Assembly: GCA_020081605.1 (NCBI GenBank)
Contig: JAHREC010000013.1
Location: 7,130,001-7,194,000, forward strand
Origin: Albifimbria verrucaria
Taxonomy: Eukaryota > Ascomycota > Sordariomycetes > Hypocreales > Stachybotryaceae
Direction: 5' to 3'
Length of the DNA stretch: 64,000 nt
The notes below the pieces were generated by a model. It had not been told where the DNA came from. It searched no databases and worked only from the letters and a program-made list of their open reading frames with translations. Shown here piece by piece: positions 34,790 to 46,081 of this stretch. Numbering within the stretch: position 1 is the first letter of the stretch; every line of letters begins with the position of its first letter. The position numbers were made by a program, and so were the translations under genes.

Positions 34790-36439
34790 ATGGATTCGTC
34801 TAAAGCGCCCCAGGGGCGGAAAAGTCATTGTCAGAACAGGAGCGAAAGTTTGTCAACCTGAGTCTCTTGTTTGGCCAAAGTGACTCAAAATGCACAGGAA
34901 ACTTCGAAATCGTCTTTCCCAGAGAGCCTTTCGTCGCAGACAGGCTGAATGTATTCGTGACCTAAAGAGTCAAGTGGAGGCGGGCCAGAAACCAGACAGT
35001 GAGCGCATGGAGTCTCTGCGAAAGGAGAACAGACAGCTGAGGAAGCAACTCATCGACGTTCAAACAAAACTATCCAAGCTGCTGGCGACGATGCAGCTAC
35101 TAAACAGCTCTGTATCTGAGACGCTAAGCAGTACATCGGATAACAAAGAGGAGACGTGGGAGAAGAGTCCAATTGCACTGGCTGGCCGCGAACAAGAAGA
35201 CAGCCAGCAAGACGTCTCGCAAATACCGCCTCTTAACTCGGAGCCATTCGACATGTCCGTTCTTGGTTTTGGTTCCTCAATATCACAGCAAAGCATTCCA
35301 GGTAAGTCATATGTCTTAACCAGTTTTTTTTTTTTAAGTTTTTTGGTAACATCTGTAAAGCATCAGTTAAAACTGGTGGTTTCACGACACCTGAACTGCT
35401 CAACTCAACTGGTACCAATCCTATTTACCTTCAAATACCAAATATTTGGAGTTTCGAATATCAGATGGGCATGCAACCGTATATGAGTGCGATAAACGCA
35501 GCTGAGGAGTCGAGCCTGATACTAGGAAGAGACTGGACGTTTTCGAACTCGCCCTTTTCAGATCACATCTTACTTCTACAACGTCTCTTGAAGAACAAAT
35601 TGGATATTCCAGTATTTCCAGAGGGAACCATTTCCTTGCAAAGGTTGGAGAAACGACGCACAATTGTGAATTAAAGATGTGTTAACTAAATGATGACAGA
35701 TTATATCAGCCTGTCCTCATGGTCCTGTCCATGTTCAATAGCATCACTCGACCAGATGTGATGGCCTGGTATGCTAAAACACGCTTCTACCACATCATCG
35801 AGCTCACAGCCTGGCAATTATTTCCTCTCCAGCTACCTTTGAGAAGTTACATCCTCGCTATCGACCGACTGAGGCACAATTAAGTCACACCCACCCAAGA
35901 GTCATTGACTGGATCCCATTCCCCACGATCCGCGATCGTCTTATACATCTCCACGCTGCCAACCCTCAAATTGACCAAATATTCTGTGATGCTGTTACCG
36001 GATATGTGGTAGAGGCATCGATGTCCGATTTGATCCATGGAGCACCTCCAATAACTATCTATATCCGGGTCACAGATCTCATTACAGCCATGTCCTCCAA
36101 GTCACCCAAGGAAGACGAGACTGCACAGCTCACGCTTCCAGCACCAGATGTCGCGACACTTTTTCCTCTCCGGCGTACGCCCGTGCTGCGTTCAGCAAGC
36201 TCAACATGGACAAAGGAGCAAGTTACTATAAAATCGACCCAGCGTTCTATGCAAAATACCCAGAGCTTCATGATCAATCGAGCGACCTCACGGCGACAGG
36301 AATTCCTCTCAAGCCCAAGTTTCAAAAGATTTTAACATACCCCAAACCGCTTGATCTGAGAACAGTCGAAACGTATCGCAGCTTTATTGATTTCTCGCTT
36401 GACGCTGGCCGTGCGATTTTCATGTCGAATCCATCTTGA
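34790..36439 (+). CDS. bZIP transcription factor with DUF3425 domain, several homopolymer frameshifts
   Basis: The start at 34790 gives MDSSKAPQG; corrected, it continues EKSLSEQERKFVNLSLLFG. The basic region is RKLRNRLSQRAFRRRQAE, followed by a heptad region (ESLRKENRQLRKQLIDVQTK, LSKLLATMQLLN), i.e. a short leucine-zipper-like coiled coil. Introns 35302–35366 (contains a T12 tract) and 35644–35699. The C-terminal part (DHILLLQRLLKNKL, RPDVMAWYAKTRFYHIIELT, WQLFP, HPRVIDWIPFPTIRDRLI, FCDAVTGYV) is typical of the fungal DUF3425 domain. Breaks: GGGG 34813–34816, AAAA 34887–34890, one near 35,830, and TTTTT 36160–36164, each one base short. The end reads DAGRAIFMSNPS. Target genes are unknown. 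The threonine aldolase downstream is on the same strand but has its own promoter. Confidence 0.85.
35324..35335 (+). repeat. Poly-T tract, 12 bases, inside a bZIP intron
   Basis: The longest clean homopolymer I noticed. It lies between the donor (35302) and acceptor (35366) of the first bZIP intron and may serve as its polypyrimidine tract. Its length may be unreliable, given the other homopolymer problems here. Confidence 0.8.
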
Positions 36440-36838
36440 ACTTCTAGTGGTATAGAAAGCTTCAGACTAATAGCTAGAACCGCATTGCCAGAGCAATTAC
36501 TGAGTCTTGCCTCGTAACAGCCACCCATAGTGCGCTATTGTGCTGCGCATTCTGTTTAGCTCAAATGCCTCTTTTCGGATACGTAATGGATCGTTGAGTA
36601 ATGACCCACCACCAATCGTGGCGGGTCGGCTTGACTAACGACTGAGTTACTAATAACTGGACGTTACTAACAAATAATTGACTAACGGCCGAGCTTCAAT
36701 AATTCCATTACAGCAAAGATTCGTTACTTGGGGCGTGCAGTTGGGCATGAGTGGGGATGCATCCTCCTATATAGATTAGTTTGAGGAGCATGAGATTGTT
36801 CCTGTACAAAAACTTTCTTGTCACTAACCTTTCTCACG
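36440..36838. promoter_or_regulatory. Promoter region of the threonine aldolase gene
   Basis: A 399-bp spacer. A TATA-like element (CCTATATAGATTAG, about 36,765–36,778) lies some 60–75 bp before the ATG at 36839. Tandem-like short motifs with GACTAACG and GTTACTAA occur at 36,630–36,690. No coding signal. Confidence 0.45.
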
Positions 36839-37902
36839 ATGCCTCAGCAAGCACTGCCAACGCCCTGCTACAGTCTCGTTGATGACTACAGCGAAGGTGC
36901 GCACCCATCATTGCTCAAAGCCCTTATCGCGAGCAATACGTCTCAAGAGATAGGGTATGGCCGCGATGCCTTTTGCGACAGCGCGCGGCAGCACATCCGC
37001 CGACACCTCGGTCGCGACGATGTCGGCATCTATTTTGTACCCAGCGGGACATCTGCCAATGCAATCTCCATCGCCGCGTGCCTGCGCTCGCACGAAGCCG
37101 TAATAGCTGCTAGCTCAGGGCACATTGTGACGCGGGAGACGGGCGCAGTTGAGGCCGGTGGTCATAAAATTATCAACGTCGCACCCAACAATGGTAAATT
37201 GACGCCGGCCACGATTGAGCGGGCACTTGAAGACAACTGGCACTTTCCGCACATGGCGAAGCCGCGGCTGGTCTACATCTCGAATGCAACGGAAGTCGGT
37301 ACGATTTATCGTAAGAATGAGCTGCGGGAGATCAAGAATGTATGCGAGAAGAATGATCTCATCCTATTCCTAGATGGCGCAAGGATTGGCACTGCGCTGA
37401 CGAGCAGCGCAAACGACATGACGTTACGCGATATTCTAGAATTGACGGATATATTCTGGATTGGTGGAACTAAGAATGGCGCCTTGTTGGGAGAAGCCGT
37501 GGTTGTCAAGGACCATAGGCTCGCTTCGGAATTTGAGTTCTATATCAAGCAGCATGGCTCCTTCTTGCTAAAAGCAGAGTAATCGGCGCGCAATTTGCCG
37601 AGCTGTTCCGTGAGAACCTGTACTTTGACCTTGCGCGCAAAGCGAACCTCGCGGCTGAAGTATTGTCTAGCGGAATTGCAGGAGCGGGTTTCTCCGTATA
37701 CGCGGCAACGGAAACAAATCAGGTGTTTGCAGTATTACCGCTTGACCTTATCAAGGTATTACAGGAAAGCTTTTCATTCTATGTATGGGAAAAATACAAT
37801 GACGATGAGGCGGTCGTTCGGCTTCTCACGACATGGGCAACCAAGATGGAACAGATTGAAAGATTCATCAGCATAGTTCAAGAGTGGATGATTGGACAAT
37901 AG
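36839..37902 (+). CDS. Low-specificity threonine aldolase / beta-eliminating lyase family, one frameshift
   Basis: The start MPQQALPTPCYSLVDDYSEG is chosen over an upstream in-frame ATG (36818) because family members begin close to the DDYSEG block. PLP-enzyme features: EIGYGRDAFCDSA, PSGTSANAISIA, HIVTRETGAVEAGGHK, RLVYISNATEVGTIY, LFLDGARIGTAL and the PLP-lysine in WIGGTKNGALLGEA. This is the fold-type I aldolase family that cleaves threonine or allo-threonine to glycine and acetaldehyde; related enzymes act on 3-hydroxykynurenine or aromatic amino acids. No intron. The frame breaks at AAAA 37570–37573; one more A joins FLLKS to RVIGAQFAELF, and the small C-terminal domain then runs clean to 37902. 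Confidence 0.85.
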
Positions 37903-38520
37903 AAAGATTATTTCAAGCACGGTTGAGACGAGATTGACTTCACTTTCTCCGTCATGCGCTGGTAGTGTAGACGATTGAAAGCCAGGCCAAGTTTGTGTAT
38001 TGCAGCTTGAGTCGATTTCTTGGCTATTTCAACATCGGGTACGGAAATAAACCCTCGAAATGGGGTCTTTATTTCGTGTAATGCTGATTCCGATTTCACT
38101 TGAGCGTTTTAATGCGCCTTCTCTACTAGTAGCTGGAGAGATAAAATTCTATACGTTAATAGGATATTAGATACCAACTTTTGGCGTAACATTCAGTTAC
38201 CGAGCAGTAGCACAACCTTCAGATATCTGATTACGAGGGAGTAATAATCTCAAGTGATCTTGGTTATGGTAAAGCTCACAACAACACCTACACATTGTTG
38301 ACCTGGAGGATACTTCGACCAAGGCCGAATACAACACACTGTGGAAGGGTAGTGATTTCGATGCAGCGGTCGGGAATTGAAAGTTTTTGGATAGTTGAAT
38401 ACGTTGCCTTCCATGTCTGTGCCATAGTGAAAAGGAAAAATAAATGCACCTTTGAAGGTTCGATATCCTACGTACTTATCGTCACGCACAGCGCTGGGAC
38501 AAATTTCCAATGAAGGCAGA
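37903..38520. other. Intergenic, no gene recognised
   Basis: Short open frames only. Promoter side of the ankyrin-repeat gene. Nothing recognised. Confidence 0.35.
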
Positions 38521-40544
38521 ATGGATCCGGCGGCTTTCCTGAATGAAAGCATGAAGAAGAATTAATATTGGGATGTTTTCGAATTTTGTGAGCCGGCTCT
38601 TTTCAACAACACTATCGACCTCTTCATTGACTTCGTGCATGGTATCGGTATGTCTAATTCCTATATTTATGATACTGTAATGGGTATTGACGAGGCAATA
38701 ATGCGCTCACTGAAGAATGGTCCATGCAAAATCCCATGTGAAGAAATTAGCATGATACAAATGATTGGAGAGTGTGTGTAGGAGAAGATGGCTTTACAAC
38801 GGAGATTGCTAATGTTGAGGTTATGAAACTTCTCATTAAGAAGTTCGGGGTCGATACAAACGAGCAAGGACTAGAAAAAGCCTGGGTCGACGGTGGATAT
38901 AAGATGGTAGCAACGGAAAACGCTCTAAGCTACGCTGCCTATGGTAAGGAATGGTGGCAGTTTCATCAAGCGCTGCCCTATCTGATCATGAAGGGGCGGA
39001 TTTAGACATTCGCGACGAGTCTGGAAGGACATCTCTTCACAAAGCGATCGCCTCCGACGGATCTTTTGGTAAAGACGCTGTCAGGGCTGTGGTCGCTGCT
39101 GGGGCAGAGGTTAACGCTGTTGACAAAAAGCGCCAAAGCTGCTTAGATTGTGCGGCACATGATCCAGATATTGTCGGATTGCTCATGAATAATGGTGCCA
39201 AAGTGACGGCCGCAGCCTTGTTCGCAGCCATATGTGCAATGAATGCCCAAATGGTCGAAACAATTCTGTGTAACGGTATTGATTCAGATACCTCTTTAGG
39301 ATCTTTCGACGACATTGAAGAAAGAGAAGATACTGGAAGTCCTGACAATGACACCTGGAAGGTCCCTGAAGTCGATCCATGTACGCCCTTACATTATGCG
39401 GCAGTAAATATGGCTCAGTCACGGTGCCATGAAATCCATGTTCAAGCCGCTCACAGTGTCAATTCTCTGTCATCAATTGTCAATTCATTGCTCAACCATG
39501 GGGCAGATATCTTTCAGAAGTCCTCTAGGCGAAGATTTTCAAAAGACAAAGTAAGGGATTTAAGCTAAATAGCACAAAGTCTACAAATGACTACAAAGAA
39601 TACACGGTACTTCACGACATATTCATCCAGGGAGTGCCTCCGGAGAATTTTCTATCTCTTCCAAAGCTAGACGTCAATTACCGTGACGCCAACGGACGTA
39701 CCCTTCTTCACGCCGCTTGTCTCTCATGTCTTGGCCTTCATTATGTCCTTGGACCCCATAGGAACGAGGATGCTGAAGAAGACCCAGCTGTGTTCAAACG
39801 ACTCCTAGCCTATGGAGCCGACCTGAGAGCCTAAGACAACGAAGGGAAAATGTATTGCATTATCTAGCCGGGCGAAGAATGAGTATGAGCGAAAGTCTCA
39901 ACAGAATGATATTAAGCCAGGTGCTTGATTTAGCTCTAGACTCGGCAAACCAGAGAGACGTCCAAGGCAACACACCCTATTTTATTCGATACGCTCTCAT
40001 CGGGATACTGAGGTGCAACTGCTTCTTGATGCCGGAGCAGATCCATTTTTTATGAACAACGATGGAAACAACTTGTTACATGTGCTTGCGTCTTCCTTAA
40101 CTAACGATGAGCGTTGTTATCTTTTTGAGAGTTTTGTTCATCATGGCCTTAACATAAATGCCCGAAATTTACAAGGCGAAACACCTGTATTCGATTTCTA
40201 CTACTTGCATAGAGGAAGCAACATGGCTTGAGGTCTCCTTTGGCGTCTGACGCAGAGAAGCCAGCGTCTCGAATGAATCTTATTCAAATGCTAAAAGAAC
40301 TGGGAGTCGATTTCTTTGCCGAGGACAAGCAAAGCCAAAATTTGCTGTATGTTGCAGCCAAAGGGGATGTGAGGAGATTTAAGTTGATGACTCTAGGATT
40401 GGATCCCTCTATGAGGATAATGCTCAGCGGACGGCGATTGATGTTGCTGCTGCTCGTACCAATGTGCCTATTTTGGGGCTCTTTGAAAAAAAGGTACGAG
40501 TATCGAAATTTATTGCCTGGACTTTGGCTTCATATGCTTTTTAG
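38521..40544 (+). pseudogene. Ankyrin-repeat protein, many frame breaks and stops
   Basis: Start MDPAAFLNESMKKN, then an in-frame TAA before YWDVFEFCEPALFNNTID. At least seven ankyrin-type units follow: GADLDIRDESGRTSLHKAIA, GAEVNAVDKKRQSCLDCAA, DPCTPLHYAAV, LDVNYRDANGRTLLHAACL, GNTPYF...LLLDAGADPFF, GLNINARNLQGETPVFDF, and NAQRTAIDVAAARTN. The last reads LGLFEKKVRVSKF to a stop at 40542–40544. Breaks at GGGG 38993–38996, AAA near 39,549, AAAA near 39,848, GGG near 40,000 and CCC 40405–40407 are of the homopolymer type. Two stops (TAA at about 38,563 and after GADLRA at 39,833) are not. Ankyrin proteins mediate protein–protein contacts; no other domain is visible. Whether it is dead depends on those two stops. 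Confidence 0.75.
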
Positions 40545-41088
40545 ACAATCGAGTGAACTACTAACATGTTAGAATTGATCGGGACTTCTTTGATGATGGC
40601 CTCCGCCGTAAATTTTGAGATAAACCGTGCTATCCGTACTCAAACTTGTCACTTTGACTGTAATACTCTGCCATAAAACAATCATTCTTTGATACTGAGT
40701 AGGCCTGGCACGCGTTCAAGCACGTTCAAGGTCCATTCGAAATCAATTCACGGGTGCTTAGGCTTGGTACAAAATCTGAACCAGCATATGTCAGGGTCTG
40801 AACATAGACGGTCCAGCCCATACTACACGCTACTAGTCAAATCACTCGACTCACACTATTAATTATGTTTATTCCGTCCAAGAAGTAACCTTCGATGGAT
40901 TATACAGCAGTTTAGGGTCGACAAAATCCTAAAGTACGACAAACATGGAGGACGCCTACAGGTATCGTCAGCTATCTCCAAATATTCTGGCCTGAGGCAT
41001 CATTGCTTGGAGTGAGGGGAATAATGGCACGTCTCCTTGCGTAGAACGAGATTGAGAAAAATAGAGCATACCAAATGAAGTCGTTAAG
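40545..41088. other. Intergenic, no gene recognised
   Basis: Spacer between two same-strand genes. Direct short repeat GCGTTCAAGCACGTTCAAGG near 40,711–40,730. Otherwise nothing seen. Confidence 0.35.
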
Positions 41089-42439
41089 ATGAAGCCTGTG
41101 TTCTTTTTGTTAGTCATACTAATCAAACCAGAGGCGCTCGCTGCGCTCTGTGGGACTCTATGCGATCTGTATACGCAGAATTGGGAGCATCTGTTCGTCT
41201 CATCCTCCGTCGATACCACCGTCTGGAACTACAGAACAGATAGAAAGGCCCTAAGTGCGCAATTAGCTGCCAACGTCGGACAAACGAATGGCAATTTGGT
41301 CATTTCACTAAAAAGCAGCAAGTTGGTGCCTATAGCTAGTGGGTCTATCAATCTGACTACACAAACCTGACTTAACTGGATGTGGGTAGCACCGGTGGAG
41401 GCATTATCTCCAAGCCAAGGTTTCATTACGGCTATTACGAGGCAAAGATTAAAGGCAATGTTGGAGGAGGCTGGCACAGTTCATTCTGGCTTATGGCTGG
41501 CAAGTTTAGTATTCTCATTTCCTGATACGGTCATGGCCATCCCTAACCAGCAATCGCAGCGGCTCTTCGACATTTAGTTCAGCAGATCATACACACAGCG
41601 AGATTGATGTGTTCGAGAGGGATTCTTTGACCAACACGACCCTCTCTTCCAATCTCAACTTCTGGAAAGCTGACGGGTCGAGAAGCGGAGGAAAAGGATC
41701 CGGGACATTATCTACAGCATACCAGTTTCCTCAGTGGCAAATCTTCGGCGCCCTGTGGACAGAAACATGGGTAGCCTTCTATATCAACGGCGCCAAGACA
41801 GCAAATCTGACCTTTGCCCCGTCGCTTTGGACTCATAACTACTTGAATATCTGGCTTACAGCTATTGCCTATGGTACCACACCTGTCGACTCGTACCTAC
41901 CCTCTGCAGTAGAAGTCAATTATGTGCGCTATTATCAGAAAGACTACGTGAGTTTTCAAATAATAACCTCGTGCCTTTTATCTAATATCGCACAGTACCT
42001 CACGGCTGGCTCATTGTGTTTTGCGAACACTTTGCCAGGCGCCGCCTGTCCTTCGAACAAGGACTACGTAGAAGTCGGAACATGGGCAGACTCTACTTTG
42101 TTTGGTTACACACTGAATCTTGCTACACGATACTCGTGCGGCACATCTGGGGCGACCGCATCTTGGGGCCTTGCCAAAGTTCCTATGACCGGGACTTTCC
42201 AGCTCTGGGCTTGGATAGTTGTTTACCAAAATTCAGACCCAGCAGCCAGCTATACGCTTACCAAGAACACATTCGCTGTGGCCAATGCAGTTGTAAATCA
42301 GACCACTGGCAGTTCTCGCTGGGTGCTACTGGCCGATAACATTGTCGTATCAGCGGGAGATGGCCTACGTGTTAAACTCACTGCATCCGGATCCGGGTGT
42401 GCAAGAGCTGACACGGTCAAGTTTGTCCGTACAGCCTGA
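41089..42439 (+). CDS. GH16 endo-beta-glucanase with C-terminal golvesin/Xly-type domain, one frameshift
   Basis: Signal peptide MKPVFFLLVILIKPEALA. The catalytic part has TTVWNYRTDRKALSAQLAAN, NGNLVISLK, GGGIISKPRFHYGYYEAKIK, GGGWHSSFWLMAG and the GH16 active site HSEIDVFERDS (nucleophile and acid/base Glu in E-I-D-V-F-E). Introns: 41339–41389, a GC–AG intron 41500–41585, and 41948–41995 (48 bp, in frame, no stop). After YVRYYQKDY comes a second domain: DYVEVGTWADSTLFGY, RYSCGTSGATASW, FQLWAWIVVYQ, VLLADNIVVSAGDGLRVKL. It resembles the golvesin/xanthan-lyase CBD-like domain. GH16 enzymes cut beta-1,3/1,4-glucans or related polymers. The break at AAAAA 41310–41314 needs one A to give LKKQQVGAYSY. 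The C-terminal domain assignment is by pattern only. Confidence 0.82.
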
Positions 42440-44421
42440 GACTAGCTTAATAGATACAATTAAGCAATTTTTAGTGCAAATAAACCGCATTTGGAGATTT
42501 GGCTGAAAGCCTGGCAGAAATGCACAACTAACTCTTTTGCCACGTTGACGAAGTGAGGCTTGGCAGTTGCCCCTTCGTGATGATGTAGGCTATACCTGAT
42601 TAAGGGCATAGATAGAGTAGATCGATCGGTCTTAATAGCTATTATTCGTAGATAGGAAGACGGGACTTACGTAGGCTAAATTAATACTCACAAGGTCAAT
42701 ATTAACCAAGAAGATGCTCCTTCAGGGATTAGAAAATAAAGATAATTTAAGAATTATACTTGATGTTCCTTGCGGATGATTTCATATCTTAGGGTCCTGG
42801 TCCTTTGCCCTTTCAGAGATATAACCTTGTAGCTGATGTCTTATGAAAGTGTCCATAGATTACTTACTAGGATCCCTTCAACTACCGATAAAGCCAAAAG
42901 GCTGAATCATTTTTTTCATAACCCGTTCTTCGCAACGGGAATCCTAGTAAAAGGGCACGGCGTAGTCTAAGGATCCTTATGTTACATATAATAGTCTCCA
43001 TGCCCAATCGCTTCTAAATCATAAAAGGAGAGTTTGATTTATCTTCTGTTCTAAGATGCCAATCATTGAAGAAATTTTTAACTTCGCAATAATGCTAACG
43101 GCTTGCTGACGTTTTTCATCCAGCAAGAAATGGCAAATTCCCAATTAACTTGATAAAATTTATAAACTTATCTACAAGTTCACCACTGACACGGTCGGGG
43201 CATACAACATTACAGAGCATCCAGCTTTGCTCAAGTCGACTTTCCATTTTCGACCATTTTAAAAAGAGTGGTAGCACGATCAATTTTGTTTTCCATTGTC
43301 TAATGATACCTGCTCATACAGTGCGGCTGCTTTTGGGCATCAGACCATATCTGATATGACCCAAGATCATCAAGTAGCGTACCGAGAAGACGATGCAATG
43401 CAGGATCTCCTAAGTCGAGGAGCCACAAGCGAAGATATGATCATGGTACGTGTCACCTCCCTAAATGAATTAAATCAAGGGAATTGCGCAATTCGAGGTC
43501 CATGGGGAAGGATTGATTAAATGCATAGTTTCAACGAGCGCCCTGTGGCTAGCTGTTATTACAACAAGTTCTATGGAACTGAGCCTCATACCTATGTTGG
43601 ATGGGGATTAGGCTACTTACCGTGCAGCCAGCCAGCCCAACATTCAACTGGAATATTAATGGGTACGTGGCAGCTTAAATATAGCAAGGATGGAGACTAG
43701 CATGGTTCTTCCAGCGAATTTTGATTCTGAGCTGTGTGATAAGAATGGGGGCGGCACTAATATACCTCGATTTCCGGATCGGGATGGGCACAAAATGACG
43801 AGGCCTAAACAGTCTTTTACGTACAGCTAGCATCAAAAGGCTGGTGGACGAACTGAGCCTTGGCGATGGTATTTTACGACAAAGAACATTTGGATTTTGG
43901 GGCCTCTTTGTTTGATGGATCAAGCCACCTGGGTTACACGAGGTTGCGTGCTGCCAACATGGCCGCCACCGAAATATCCATTAAGCCAACCGTGACGTCA
44001 AATATCTGTGTCCCATGATGTATGATAGTATAGCCTATGACTTACCCCTGCGACCTTACGAACGACTTTCACAAAATACAGTGAACGTATCCGGTGCAGC
44101 CCGATTTATGTCAGCCTTCTATCCCGTGGTTTCGCCAAATGATCTTCATTGCATACTACCCTACACCGATTTTAGTTTATACAATCGCATAGAATTTCTA
44201 TGTTGAGCCTAGCTTTATGGCTAATTTGACTGAAGACTCGTCCTCTCAGTGTTCCAGCACCCACTGCAGCTGATGATAGGTCTGACGCTGACCCGCATTT
44301 CCGTATCTCTCCATACCAAATTGTCGTTTAGTCCAGCTCCAACTTGGAAATCTTCAGGCAAGGCCAGTGCATCGGGTCCAATCGGTAAAAACACGCATGC
44401 CTCAGCTTTCGTCCCTTGACC
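42440..44421. other. Intergenic, short unassigned open frames
   Basis: The left part (42.44–43.15 kb) is AT-rich. At 43,356–43,445 a frame reads MTQDHQVAYREDDAMQDLLS and stops at a plausible donor site; at 43,700–43,900 another short frame occurs. They may be exons of an unrecognised gene, but I could not link them or name a family. Confidence 0.3.
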
Positions 44422-46028
44422 ATGGTGACGAGATCCCGACGAGGCTGCGCAACGTGCAGGAGACGTAAGAAGAAGTGCGACGAAGGAAGGCCCGAGTGCG
44501 GCCAGTGTCTCTCCCGTGGTGCACGATGCGGCGGGTACGCCATGAGGCTCACGTGGAGCAACGCCATGGCTCCTAGAGGTCGTCTTGCAGGCAAGTTTAT
44601 CGATACACACGCCGACACGCCTCTACAGATGCCCTCGCCTCCGGCTGTGTCTCCTGCAAATTTGACCAGACTTGATGCTGTCGCGCCTCAATTGACTACC
44701 ACTTCGGATGCGGGCACCCCAAGCTCAGAATACTGGGACGTAGAGACTATATCATTTGGAAGGGAAGCTGAACAGGAGCCCATTATAAATAAGTGTAAGT
44801 TTCCATGGAACTCTGAATCCTAGCGCTGATACTCAAAATGCTGTCACCTAGTCTTGAATGAAGGAATTCACCGTCTATATGCCTCGACAGCGAGTGAAAG
44901 CATTGTAGAGGCCATAAGAGATCTTATACCCTCATCAGAGGTCCTACGACTTGTCTGTGTGGCATTACAAGAAGTAGTTTCTCACGGTTCTACAGTTTCT
45001 GCCCTGGAAAAGACTGGCAGAGCCCTCGGTATGTTCCGTCGCCAGATATCGCCAGATGTCAGACCAGATCGTGAGGAACTATTCATGACGGGCTCATGGA
45101 TCTGCACACTCCATGCAAGTCTTCTTCTGTCCATGCATTGGATGGCCATTTGAGTGCTAACGCCTGAGTCTAGCTTATCCAAGGTCTGCCATGGACCTCG
45201 ACCTTCTATCAGTTCCTAGAATTTTGCCACCTTGGGGATGACCTGTCACAGTTGCGGCCAAATCCTCGCTACCACCTTGGCATTCGACACCAAATGGAGA
45301 CCATCAGCGTTCTCGACTTCCCAACTTTGTCCTGGGCCGTATGAGTCCTTCGAGGGGACTCTGGGTGCGTTTCAGAAAGCTACAGGCCACGTGGGACCAT
45401 CGTTACGACGGTGGGGTAGAGCCCGTTACTGGTCTCCCTCGCACCTTACTGGATCTTCTTACGTCTGATCCCCTTGAAAACGATGACAACTCTCAGACGC
45501 GTGAAGAGCTCCTGTGGAACTGGTTTGGTGAAACAGGTGCTGAATTATGGCAATGCCAACTATGGGATTGTTACAAGTACGCCGGCATCCTCGCCATCCG
45601 TCACCAACGAGCCTTAGAACTACGCACCCTCGGAGCTGCCGGGGATTGCCCCAATACCAGTGTGGCAAGTTCATGGACTAGTCAAGTCCCCGGATCGGAC
45701 GTCATTCTTTCCGTCTTTTGAGCTGCCTCAGTGCCATCCTTAATGAGAGGTATTACACGGGTAGACCTGGATCACTGCAACTTCAGCACCTCGCGCTGTT
45801 CCCCTAGTATATGGTAGTCTTCAGGTCTCTGTCCTGAAAGCAACAAAATATCCTTGGCGAGACGAACTGGATCGGATGCGTAGCCAAATCATTGCTCTCG
45901 ATTCAGGTTCCAAAAAGCACACTGTCATTCTATTTGAAATCCTCGATGAAGCGTGGGATTTGGGGCTGGACGGGTTCAACGCAGATAACGCGGCAAAGCG
46001 TCACGAAGTAGAAATCACCATCATTTGA
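44422..46028 (+). CDS. Zn2Cys6 transcription factor, broken by homopolymer frameshifts
   Basis: The start at 44422 gives MVTRSRRGCATCRRRKKKCD with cluster Cys in CATC, KKKC, ECGQC and GARC. Introns 44795–44851 (joins INK to FLNEGIHRLYAS) and a GC–AG intron 45115–45173 (joins CTLH to LIQGLPW). The middle region (SSEVLRLVCVALQE, GRALGMFRRQISP, FYQFLEF, ELLWNWFGETGAELWQCQLW) fits the fungal-specific regulator domain of PF11951 type. Breaks occur near TTT 45,325 (gives FVLGRMSPSRGLW when corrected), near GGGG 45,639–45,642 and at CCCC 45801–45804 (gives LALFPLVYGSLQV). The end is VEITII. It converges on the copper amine oxidase with a 53-bp gap and is a plausible regulator of amine use. Confidence 0.82.
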
Positions 46029-46081
46029 GCAACCTCTTGGCTGTCGAACTGCTTGTGCAGGCCTCAACATGCCTAACCAAT

